Part shown: positions 32,401 to 41,200 of the stretch, piece by piece
Numbering within the stretch: position 1 is the first letter of the stretch
Layout of the letters: every line of letters starts with the position of its first letter
NCBI GenBank assembly: GCA_038323835.1
Contig: JBBQHI010000005.1
Coordinates: forward strand, 1 to 64,000
Origin: JACVRW01 sp038323835
GTDB lineage: Bacteria > Actinomycetota > Thermoleophilia > Solirubrobacterales > Thermoleophilaceae
Direction: 5' to 3'
DNA: 64,000 bases
Made by a program: the position numbers and the translations under genes
The notes under the pieces: generated by a model
The model's database searches: none
What the model saw: the letters and a program-made list of their open reading frames with translations, nothing else
What the model was told of the DNA's origin: nothing

Positions 32401-32621
32401 ATCGAGGACGCCGAGGTGCCGCGGTAGACGGTGTACGACGTGGCCGAGGCGGCCGCCTTCCAGGCTAGGCCGACCTTGCCGTCGAGGGCGATGGCCGCGA
32501 GGCCCACCGGGGTCGACGGCGGCGTGGTGGGCGTGCAGCCGGCGACCACCGAGCCGATGACGGCGGATACGAGCAGCGCGCGAAGCAGCGGCACTGCGCG
32601 GTGGCGGCGGGTCACGCGCAT
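29433..32621 (-). CDS. Secreted lipoprotein with DMFase-beta-like domain and SbsA/Big_5 Ig repeats
   Basis: 1062 residues. The signal has a lipobox (SVIGSVVAGC is approximated by VIGSVVAGC, Cys29). A fibronectin-like module spans about 36-122. From about 127 to 620 lies the domain related to the N,N-dimethylformamidase beta subunit C-terminal part: VENCFPGTTDWSV, YRTGYYGGSQGRLVSVIPGL, YGVPTASYQAYDRFGGKSLY, VFISGAHDEYWSTEMFDAA, WEWDARAANGS, QQATVNILSDMGATP. About four Ig-like Big_5 repeats follow (VVSFDRQLDPKSVAAGDFSV, VHVTFSRPADPASITAKGF, VSAVFDEPLDADSVTGRAF). The domain is a glutamine-amidotransferase-like fold of unclear activity in secreted proteins. It is a smaller paralogue of the giant protein at 35256-42149. 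Start ATG 32621. Confidence 0.82.
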   Translation of the reverse strand: MRVTRRHRAVPLLRALLVSAVIGSVVAGCTPTTPPSTPVGLAAIALDGKVGLAWKAAASATSYTVYRGTSASSITQKISPANLSATTFVDTTAQNGTAYFYAVRAANSAGSSGSGQLAKSTPRARSCSTGNRIVVENCFPGTTDWSVTDGAGTFNNGIEGYASASSVNAGDSVQIRTATDSGTPYHLEIYRTGYYGGSQGRLVSVIPGLDGSRPPGCVREPGTTGLVDCGQWASVATVTTTSDWTSGTYFLKLVREDNGNASVIPLVVRNDGSSSDVLYGVPTASYQAYDRFGGKSLYTYLSDAPATISGANRAIEVSFDRPYSQPTEGAFAHDWYGRTDVAEVSWLEAQGYDLTYVASEDIHSNGAQLKNHRVFISGAHDEYWSTEMFDAAIAARASGTSLFFSGANAAYWRVRFAAGPQSGNPNRLMIGYKTVESGPVDPSGTPTSTWRDPAGPNRPENQLVGQMYVGDNPNTFFPLQVSAAQGQNRVWRHTSLASLPAGTSADIGTDLVGWEWDARAANGSEPAGVTTVAGSPVTGGLIQGNGAFTTQGDTTATATIYRASSGAYVFSTGTNHWWRGLAKNQHGQGTPDVRIQQATVNILSDMGATPTTPAGNIQLDSGGAPAVRATVPSDGAAAAKADEPLVVSFDRQLDPKSVAAGDFSVTGADGESVPVDGVAVDNADEKVALTLSRALDPMSDYTATVDTDVKSWAGDRPPAATSWRFTTGRGTAPRVSSRSPSPDATEVATDAGVSASFDRPLAPRTVSGETVRLRPAGGGSALAARVDYLPATRAVRLTPAAPLDESTSYRVTLTPGLHAVDGTPVTGESWTFTTGLDLAVPAREPLPGAVDVPPAQDVHVTFSRPADPASITAKGFGLTGAAGAAIPAAVSYDPASQAATLHPDFVLDPATYTVHLSGVRASDGGILPGLTWAFTVAGAAPEPPQVTGTTPASGAAHVGPDASVSAVFDEPLDADSVTGRAFTLTPDGGDAVEAVVTYDSGAERVVLTPRRPLAPGARYMASLGGGIRSEFGLPASDLSWWFTVVSGDFSSDTLQPTGYFTR

Positions 32622-32703
32622 CGCGACGGAGCGTAGTTACGCAGGGGGGCTGCGTACCCCGTCAAGGGTCGAGCCGTTGGTACCAAGAAAGTACGAGACT
32701 GCA

Positions 32704-33660
32704 TCAGATCACCATCACCCGCTCCCGCACCGCGCCCCGCGCCGTGGCGGCGATCTGGAGAGCGTCGTACGCGACGAAGAACGGGGCGTGCCAGGGCGGC
32801 GCGCCGGCGCTGCGGCAGCGCCCGAGAACGTTGGCCGCGTAGGGGGCGCAGAACAGGACGTTGCTGGGGCGCCGCCGCGACAGCAGGGCCGCCGCCGCGG
32901 CCTGCATGAGCAGGGGGTGCGAGCGGTCGTAGAAGACCCCCATCCTGAGGTTCGTACGCAGCTCCCGGTTCAGCCGGTAGGCCCGCAGGTCGTCGGTGGC
33001 CAGCAGCGCGTCGCGCAGGGCCTCGAGCGGCCCGCGCTCGAACACGGCGTGGTGCACGAGCGCCTCGGGCTCGAAGCTGGCGGCCGCGCCGGCGGCGATC
33101 GCCCGGGAGCCGAGATCCGAGTCCTCGCCCGTGGGGCTGGGGAAGCTCTCGTCAAAGCCGCCGAGTCGCTCGAGGAGAGCGCGCGAGTAGGCGATGTTGC
33201 AGGTCTCGAAGTGCGGGCCCGGCTCGGTGATCTCCATGGTCTTGGCGAACGGGCCCAGGCGGCCGGCCTCGGCGGGGTTGGGCAGGGTCTGACCCTGGAC
33301 GATCGCCTCGTCGCGCCCGGCGATACCACGGAGGAGCGCCTCGAGCCAACCCGGGGTGGGAACGCAGTCGTCGTCGGTGAAGGCGATCACCGGGCCGGAC
33401 GCGAGGCGCCAGCCGCGGTTGCGCGCCGTGGCCGGGCCACGGCCCTCGTGGTGGCGCACGAAGGCCAGCGGCAGCTCGCCCCGCGCCTGCTCGGCGGCCA
33501 GCACGTCGGAGGTGGCGTCGCCCGAGCCGTCGTCCACCACGATCACCTCGAAGCGGTCGCGCGAGAGCGTCTGGCGGCGAAGGCCCTCCAGCAGCGCCCG
33601 CAGCCGCTCGGCGCGGTTGTGGGTGGCCACGACCACCGACACGGACGGGCTACCGCTCAC
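32704..33660 (-). CDS. GT2-family glycosyltransferase
   Basis: 318 residues from GTG 33660, which overlaps the stop of the flippase gene (GTGA). Motifs: VSVVVATHNRAERLRALLEG, FEVIVVDDGSGDATSDVLAA, GPATARNRGWRLASGPVIAF, TDDDCVPTPGWLEALLRGIA (DDD metal site), FETCNIAYSRALLERLGGFD, ESFPSPTGEDSDLGSRAIAA. The C-terminal 100 residues are helical. The frame is open to 34191, but that part shadows the flippase gene. Likely adds a sugar to the polysaccharide repeat unit exported by the flippase; donor unknown. Confidence 0.88.
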   Translation of the reverse strand: MSGSPSVSVVVATHNRAERLRALLEGLRRQTLSRDRFEVIVVDDGSGDATSDVLAAEQARGELPLAFVRHHEGRGPATARNRGWRLASGPVIAFTDDDCVPTPGWLEALLRGIAGRDEAIVQGQTLPNPAEAGRLGPFAKTMEITEPGPHFETCNIAYSRALLERLGGFDESFPSPTGEDSDLGSRAIAAGAAASFEPEALVHHAVFERGPLEALRDALLATDDLRAYRLNRELRTNLRMGVFYDRSHPLLMQAAAAALLSRRRPSNVLFCAPYAANVLGRCRSAGAPPWHAPFFVAYDALQIAATARGAVRERVMVI

Positions 33661-35168
33661 GGCGCCACCGGCTCCGGGCCGGCCACAGGGGGCGTGGCTG
33701 TGGAAAAACGGCGGATGATCGTGCGGACCTCGCGCTTCAGCTCCGGCTCCCGCCAGAGGCAGGCCGCGCCGAACACGATCGCGCCCACGAGCGTTGCCAG
33801 CGCCAGCCGCGCGCCGGCCGGGACGCCCGCCGCCACCAGGGCGAGCCGCGTGGCCAGCACGGCCGCCGCCATGACAACCGTGGCCTGGACGACCCCGATC
33901 AGGCTGCGTACGGGCACCCAGGGCGAGACCCCGAGCGCACGCGCGGTGATCACGGTCAGGACCGGCTCCACGAAGGTGCTGGAGATGGCGTAGGCCGCGG
34001 CCACGCCCGTGATCCCCCAGTGCAGCCCGATGATGAAGGCGACCACGTGCGCGCTGCAGAAGAAGATCGAGTAGCGGAAGAGCAGGGCGGTGCGGCCCCT
34101 CGCCATCAGGATGTCCACGTTGATGCTCTGGAGGGCCTGGAGGATTCCCACCCAGGCGAGAATCTGGATCACCGGCACCGCCCTGTCCCACTTCGAGCCC
34201 AGGACGACGGGCACGAAGTCGGGCGCGACGATCACCAGCGCCACCATGCCCGGAATGGCGATCGTCCCGATCAGGCGCGTGACCCGCGCCCAGGCGGCGG
34301 CGATCCGATCCGGCTCGTCCTGCATCCGGGAGAACGCGGGCGCCAGCACCCGCTGCAGCGGCCCGCCGATGCGGCTGGCGGGGGTGAGCATCACGTTGTA
34401 GGCCACCGCGTACGTGCCCAGGGCGGCCGAGCCGATGTAGCGGCCGATCAGAAAGCGGTCCGCGTTCTGGTGCAGGTAGTAGAGGAGCCGGTGTCCCATC
34501 AGATAGCCGCTGAAGCCCCAGAGGTCCTTGAGGCTCGCCCGGGAGAATGAAAAGCCCGGGCGCCAGCTCGACGCCTTCCAGTAGAGCGCGCTGGACAGCG
34601 CGGCGGTCACGAGCGCCTGGGCGATGATGGCCCAGGCGCCCTGCCCGAGCACGGCCAGAACCACGGCCGCCGCGCCGCCCGCCAGGGAGCCGGCCATGGT
34701 CATGAGCTCCAGCCGGCGGAAGTTCATCTCGCGCAGCAGCAGCGACTGCTGTGTGGCCCCGATGGCCGTGAGCACGAAGCTGAAGGAGAGCGCCGCCATG
34801 AGCGGCCCCACGTCCGGCTCGCCGTAGAGAGCGGCCACCGAGCTCGCCAGCAGGAGGCCCGCCACGGTAAACACCACTCCGCTCACGACGGTGATCCAGA
34901 AGGCTGTGCAGCGGTCGTCCTCGGTAATGGTCTTCCGCTGCACGAGGGCGGCACCGAAGGCCAGGTCGGAGAAGACGAGCACCAGGCTGGCGAACACCAG
35001 CGCGGCCGCCGCGAGGCCGTACTCCGTGGGCGTGAGCAGGCGCGCGACCACGATTGCCACGACAAGTCGTGTCAGCTGCAACGTGACCTGGGACGCACCG
35101 ACCCAGGCGAGGCCCCGCGTGACGCGGTGACCCATGTTCTGCCGCCCCGGGACGGCATCACCGGTCAT
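33657..35168 (-). CDS. Wzx-type polysaccharide flippase (MOP superfamily)
   Basis: About 503 residues with 12-14 hydrophobic spans. The start RGLAWVGASQVTLQLTRLVV, then VARLLTPTEYGLAAAALVFA, the loop LVQRKTITEDDRCTAFW and SGYLMGHRLLYYLHQNADRF, LIGRYIGSAALGTYAVAYNV are typical of Wzx/RfbX (Polysacc_synt) proteins. It should flip lipid-linked repeat units across the plasma membrane. I chose ATG 35168 (MTGDAVPGR); TAGGCT lies 7 nt before it, indicating a leaderless mRNA. An ATG at 35198 is possible. The downstream glycosyltransferase is translationally coupled. Confidence 0.9.
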   Translation of the reverse strand: MTGDAVPGRQNMGHRVTRGLAWVGASQVTLQLTRLVVAIVVARLLTPTEYGLAAAALVFASLVLVFSDLAFGAALVQRKTITEDDRCTAFWITVVSGVVFTVAGLLLASSVAALYGEPDVGPLMAALSFSFVLTAIGATQQSLLLREMNFRRLELMTMAGSLAGGAAAVVLAVLGQGAWAIIAQALVTAALSSALYWKASSWRPGFSFSRASLKDLWGFSGYLMGHRLLYYLHQNADRFLIGRYIGSAALGTYAVAYNVMLTPASRIGGPLQRVLAPAFSRMQDEPDRIAAAWARVTRLIGTIAIPGMVALVIVAPDFVPVVLGSKWDRAVPVIQILAWVGILQALQSINVDILMARGRTALLFRYSIFFCSAHVVAFIIGLHWGITGVAAAYAISSTFVEPVLTVITARALGVSPWVPVRSLIGVVQATVVMAAAVLATRLALVAAGVPAGARLALATLVGAIVFGAACLWREPELKREVRTIIRRFSTATPPVAGPEPVAP

Positions 35169-35175
35169 CGCATCG

Positions 35176-35181
35176 AGCCTA
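35176..35181 (-). promoter_or_regulatory. -10 box of the flippase gene
   Basis: TAGGCT on the minus strand, 7 nt before the ATG at 35168. Same spacing as the other leaderless-type starts. Confidence 0.45.
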
Positions 35182-35255
35182 GGCCGGAACCCGCCCATGG
35201 GCCATGAACGGGGGGCCAGCCCACCGCTACCCGTTCGGTCAGTGCCCTCAGGGGG

Positions 35256-38200
35256 TTAGGGGAGAACCGCGCGGTTCATGTCGGCCGTGACCTCGGTCGC
35301 GGTCAGGGCCCGCTTGTAGACGCGAACCTCGTCGATCTGGCCGGCGAACCACTCGGGCCAGACGTTGTTCCCACCAATCCGCAGTGCCCCGGTGGAGTTG
35401 AAGAGCGAGCCGGCCACGGCCTTGCTGGACGCAAGCGTCCCGTTCACGTAGAGCTTGAGGGTTGCCCCGTCGTAGGTGGCGGCCAGATGGCTCCAGGTGT
35501 TCGCGGCGAGCTGGGCGGTGCCGCGGGTGTCCACCTCAGCGGTGGTGAACACGTGGCCGCTCGGGCGGTTGGCGTCCGTGTTCGCGTAGATCGAGTACAC
35601 CAGCCCGTTGGTCTGCTCCTTGAGCAGCGCGGTGCGCCAGCCGGTGACGGCGGTGGGCCGCACCCACGCCTCGAGGGTCATGCCCGTGGTCAGGTCGAGC
35701 GCGTTGGAATCCGCGATCGTGACGAGGTCGTTCACGCCGTCGAAGGACAGCGCGCGCCCGAACTTGCCCGCGCTGGTGCTCACGGGACCGTTGATGGTGC
35801 CCGCATTACCGGAGCCCGAGCTGTCCACCGCCGTGGTGCCCGAGGCCTCCTCGAAGCCGTAGGCGCCCACGAGGCCCGTGCTGGCGGTGTTGGTCACGGT
35901 GACCGTGACCGTGGTGGAGGTCTTGGTGTTTCCGCTGGCGTCGCGCGCCACCGCCGTGAGCGCGTGGCTGCCGTTGGCCACCCCGCTCGTGGTCCAGGCC
36001 TGCGTATACGGGGAGGCGGTGTCCTCGGCGCCGAGATTCGCCCCGTCGAGCTTGAACTGGACCCCGGCCACACCCACGTTGTCCCCGGCGGTGGCGTTCA
36101 CGTTGATCGTGCCGCTCACCGTCGCGCCGCTGGCGGGCGAGGAGATGGCCACGGTGGGTGCCGTGGTGTCCGCGGTGACCACGGCCGAGGCCTGCCCGGA
36201 GGCCGGGCCCACGTTGCCCGCGGCGTCCTCGGCGGTGACTCGGTAGTAGTACGTGCCCGCGGCACGGCCGGCGTCGGTCCAGCTGGTGCCAGTCACCTGG
36301 GCCACGAGGTTGCCCGCAGCGGGCGTGAAGCCCGCGGTGGTGGAGCGGTAGACGTTGTAGCGGGCCACGCCCACGTTGTCCGTGGCCGCGGTCCAGGCGA
36401 GCTGGGCCTGGCCGAGGCCGCCCGTGGCCGTGAGCCCGCCGGGCGCCCCCGGGGCCTGGGTATCGGTGGGCACGGGCTTCACCGGCGTGTTCATGTCCTG
36501 CTGGATCTCGGCCGCGGTGAGCGTGCGCTTGTACACGCGCACCTCGTCGATCAGCCCCGCGAACCACTCCGAGGGCAGGCTGTCGCCGCCGATCCGGAGG
36601 GCCCCGGTGGAGGTGAGCATGCTGCCGGACAGGGCCAGGCTCGACGCCTGCACGCCGTTCACGAAGAGCCGGAGCGTCGAGCCGTCGTAGGTGGCGGCGA
36701 GGTGGGTCCAGGCGGTGGTGGACAGGGCGCTGGTGCCCCGGGTGTCGAACTCACGGGTGGTGAAGGCGTGCGCGCTCGGCCGGTTGGTGTCGCTGTTGGA
36801 GTAGAGCCCGTAGGTGAGTCCGCTCAGCTGCTCCTTGATGAGCACGGCCTGCCAGGCGTTCAGCGCGGTGGGCCTGACCCAGGCCTCGAGCGTCATGTTC
36901 GTGGTCAGGTCGAGCGAGGCGGCGTCGGGGATGCTCACCCAGTCGTTCACCCCGTCGAACGAGAGCGCGCTGCCGAACTTGCCCGTCGCGGTGCGCGTGG
37001 GTCCGGAGGTCGTGCCCGTGTTGCCGGTGCCGGAGTCGTCCACCGTGGTGGTGCCCGAGCCCTCCTCGAAGCCGTACGAGGCCACCAGCCCGTTCGGGTT
37101 GCTCACGTTGTTCACCGTGACCGTCACGTTGCCGGCGGTGGCGGAGTTGCCGGCGGCATCCTTCGCGATGGCTGTGAGCGTGTGCGTGCCGTTCGTCGCC
37201 GTGGTGGTGTTCCAGCTCGTGGAGTAGGGCGACGCGGTGTCGGCCGTGCCCAGGTCGGCGCCGTCGAGGCGGAACTGCACCGAGGTGACGCTGCGGTTGT
37301 CGGAGGCGTTGGCGGTGACGCTCACAGTGCCGGAGAGCGTGGCGCCGGCGGCCGGGGCGGTGACCGATACGGTCGGGGCGGTGGTGTCCGCGCCCACGGT
37401 GGCCGGCTCGTCGCGCGAGGGCGTGCTGGCGTTGCCCGCGGCGTCGGCTGCCACCACCACGTAGTGGTGGGTGCCCGGAGCCACCCCGGCGTCGGTGTAG
37501 GTGAGGCCCGAGCTGACCGTGGCGATGCGGTTGGCAGCCGAGGGGGTGAAGCCCGAGGTGGTGGAGCGGTGGATCCGGTACTCGGTGACCCCGCGGTCAT
37601 CGGTGGACGCCGTCCAGGTGAGCGACACGTTGTCGCCGTTCACCGTCGCCGTGGGGCCGCCGGGCTGGCTCGGCGGCGAGGTGTCGGCCGAGGCCGAGCT
37701 CACGGTGAGGAGCGAGGCCACGCTGGGCACGCCCTTGTCGTTCAGGACGAAGAGCATGTAGCGGCCGGGCGGGGCCACGTTGGGGTTGGCGGGCGCGTCC
37801 ACGCTGAGGGTGCCCGACGTGCCGCCGGCCCGGAAGGTCAGCGGGATGTAGCGCTGGTCCATGTCGAAGTTGTGGGTGACAGACCCCATGCGCATCAGGG
37901 CGACCGACTGGATGTTCGCCGCGTCCGGGGTCGACACGCTGAAGGTCTGGTTGTGGGCCAGGAGACCGGGGGCGCTCGTGATCGTGGGCCGCGGGCCCTT
38001 GAACAGGTAGGGCGGCGAGAAGATCTCGGCGTTCGACTGGTTCACCGCGGTGCCGAAGGCCCCGCCGCCCGCGAGCAGCACGCGGCCGTCGGCCAGCAGC
38101 AGCGCGGAGGAGTGGTACAGGCGCGGGCGCTGGGCGGCCGCCGTCTCCTTCCAGGTGTTCGTGTCCGGATTCCAGATCTCGGTGGAAAGGACGCCCGAGG

Positions 38201-41200
38201 ACTGCGTGACGCCGTCCGACGAGGTGCCTCCACCGGAGGCCATCACGGTGCCGTCGGGAAGCGAGGTGAGCGTGTGGTACGAGCGCGGGAAGCGCATCGG
38301 CGCCCCTTCCTGCCACTGCGGGTTCGGCACCGTCATGTCGATGGTGGCCGCCCGGTTGGTGACCACGCGATTCGGGAAGTCCGGATCGCCCCAGGTGCCC
38401 GACTTGAGGATCTTGCCCGGGCGGTACATCACCGCGCTGTGACCGTCGATCGGCGAGGTGCCCACCGTGGTCCACTGGCCCGTTGTGGTGTTCAGGGTGC
38501 GTGTGGTGGTGTCCGGGCCGGCGTCGAAGACGCGACCGTCGGGGAGCACGAACATGAACGGGTAGAGCGGCATGCGCCGCTGGGCCGCGAGCAGCGAGCT
38601 CCAGCTGTTGGTGGCCACGTTGTAGATCTCGGGCAGCGTCTCCGAGGCGTTGGTCAGCGGCACCGGCTGTCCCGCCTCGTTGAGCGTCACGTTGTCGCCC
38701 GAGAGGGTGAGGATCCGGCCGTCGGGCAGGGTCGTGACCGTCGGGTACCAGCGCGCCCGCGTCATGTCCGCTGCCCGGAACCAGGTGCGCGTGGTGGGGT
38801 TGAAAATGTTGGTGTCCTTCGTGCCCTCGTACGCGGCGATGTGGCCGCCGGCCACGAACAGGCGCCCGTCGGGCAGGGTCACGTGGCCCGCGCAGAAGAG
38901 GTTGCGGCCGGTCGGTACCGGGTCGAAGTTGCCCGTGGCCGGGTCCCAGACCCGCTCGGAGTTCACCGCGGCGTCGAAGCCGTCCCACACCGCCACCTTG
39001 CCGTTGGAGAGGCTGGCGATGTGCACGGGCACGAGCGGCCACTCGATCGGAGCGGTGAACTGCCCGATCGTCTCCGGCCCGGGCGGTGCCGCGCCGCCGG
39101 CCACGGCCGTGTTCATATCGGTGGTGATCTCAGCCGCGCTGAGGGTCCGCCGGTAGACGCGCACCTCGTCGATCAGGCCGCCGAAGTACTCGCCCCAGAT
39201 CGCGTTGCCGCCCATGCGCAGCGGGTTCGTGGACGTGGCCATCGATCCGGTGACGGCGATCGAGTTGGCCAGGGCGCCGTTGATGTACAGCCGCAGGTTG
39301 GCCCCGTCGTAGGTCGCGGCCAGGTGGGTCCAGGTACCCGTGGGGAGCGCAGCAGGGCCGCGAGTGTCGAGCTCCCGCGTGGTGTTCACGTGGGCGCTCG
39401 GCCGGTTGGTGTCGCTGTTGGCGTAGAGGCCGTAGGCGAGCCCGTTCGATGTTTCCTTCATGAGAGCGGTCCGCCAGTCGGTGCCGCTCGAGGGGCGCAC
39501 CCACCCCTCGAGGGTCATCGCCGTGGTCAGGTCCAGCGACGCCGAGTCCGGGACCACGACCTGGTCGTTGGTGCCGTCGAAGGCCAGGGCCGAGCCGAAG
39601 CGGCCGCCGGAGGTACGCGTGGGGCCGTTGATCGAGCCGTTGTTCCCCTGGCCGGACACGTCCGTGGCGGTGGTACCCGATGCCTCCTCGAACCCGTACG
39701 CGGCCACCAGCCCGGTGTTGTCCACGGTCACCGGGATCGCCGCAGACGTGGTGGAGTTGCCCGAGGTGTCCGTGGCCACGGCGCGGATCTGGTGGCTGCC
39801 GGCGGAGAAGCTGCGTGCGTCCCACGAGATCGAGTAGGGGGCCGTGGTGTCCTGGCTGCCCACGTTCGTGGAGTCGACCCTGAACTGCACACCGGCCACG
39901 GCGCTGTTGTCGGTGGCGTTCGCGGTGAGGTTCACCGTGCCGCCGACCGTGGCTCCGCTTTGCGGAGCGGTGACCGACACCACGGGCGGAGTCGTGTCGG
40001 GCGCCCGCGTGGTGAAGCTCCAGGTCTGAGCGGCGCCGATGGCCACGTTGTTGGCCGACTTGATCGTGGACGCGAGCTGGGCGGTGTACGTGGACTGGAG
40101 GGCCAGCGGCAGCGTCGGCGTCAGCGTGGCGGTGAAGCTGAGGCCGTCGTAGCCCACGGTGGCGGGGACGGTGGTGCCGTCGGGACGCTTGAGGGTGAAG
40201 CTCGAGGTGTTGATCGTGGACGGGTCCATCGCCCGCGAGAAGGTGGCCTTCACGGGGGTGGCCGGGTCCACCCCGGTGGCTCCGCTCGCCGGGTCCTTCT
40301 GCGAAACCGTGGGTGGGGAGGTGGTGTTGTCGAGCACGATGTCCGACGCCGGCGTCTCCGGCGTCGCGCCCATGTCCGAAAGGATGTTCGTCATCGCCTG
40401 CTGGATCCGCCGGTCGGGCTCGCCCACGCCCTCGGCGTTGATGGCCAGTCCGAGGTTCCACTGGTTCGTGCCCGTGGCCACCACGAGCGAGCCGCTCGGC
40501 CACTGCCTCTTGACCATGTGGGCCACCGCGGTGCCGGGCGCGTAGATGCCGCCCGCATCCTGGAGGATGTCCCCGTCCACCGGTGAGGCGGCCAGCGTGA
40601 CCACTCCCGGCGGCTCGGCCCCGTTGGGCACGCGCGCGTCCCATTCCCAGCCCACCAGGCTGTTGCCGACGTCGGTGGACGTTCCGGCGGCCTGGGTGTC
40701 GAGGCCGGTGCTGCGCCACACGCGGTCCTGACCCTGGGCGGCGCTAACGCGCAGCGGGAAGTACCCGAACGGCTTCTGGCCGATGAACTGGACGCCGCTG
40801 AGCGCGTTCTCGGGCTTGTTGGCCCCGGCGGGGTCGCGCCACGTGCCGGTGGGGATGCCGCTCGGGTCGGGGCCACCGCTCTGGCTCGTCTTGTAACAGA
40901 CGAGCACGCGGTTCTGGACCCCCGACGTGGGGCTGGCCTCGAAGCGCACCTTCCAGAACAACTCGTTGGCGCCCGTGAACAGGAGGTCCACCCCGGCGTC
41001 GCGGGCCGACTCGAGCGCGCCGCGCATCGCGGCCGACTGGTACTCGTCGTGGGCCCCGGAGATGTAGGCCCCGTGGTCGCGTATACGCGCGCCCCCGGTC
41101 TCGAAATCCCCGACCTCGTCATACGACACGTCGTAGCCGGCGCTCTCCATCCACTTGACCGTGATGTAGTCGGTGCGCGTGTACCAATCGTGGGTCGCGC

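Noticed and set aside
35487..40586. 1699-codon plus-strand ORF opposite the giant protein
   Set aside because: Gly/Val/Arg/His-rich shadow frame created by high GC and codon bias of the minus-strand gene; no domain and no start signal.
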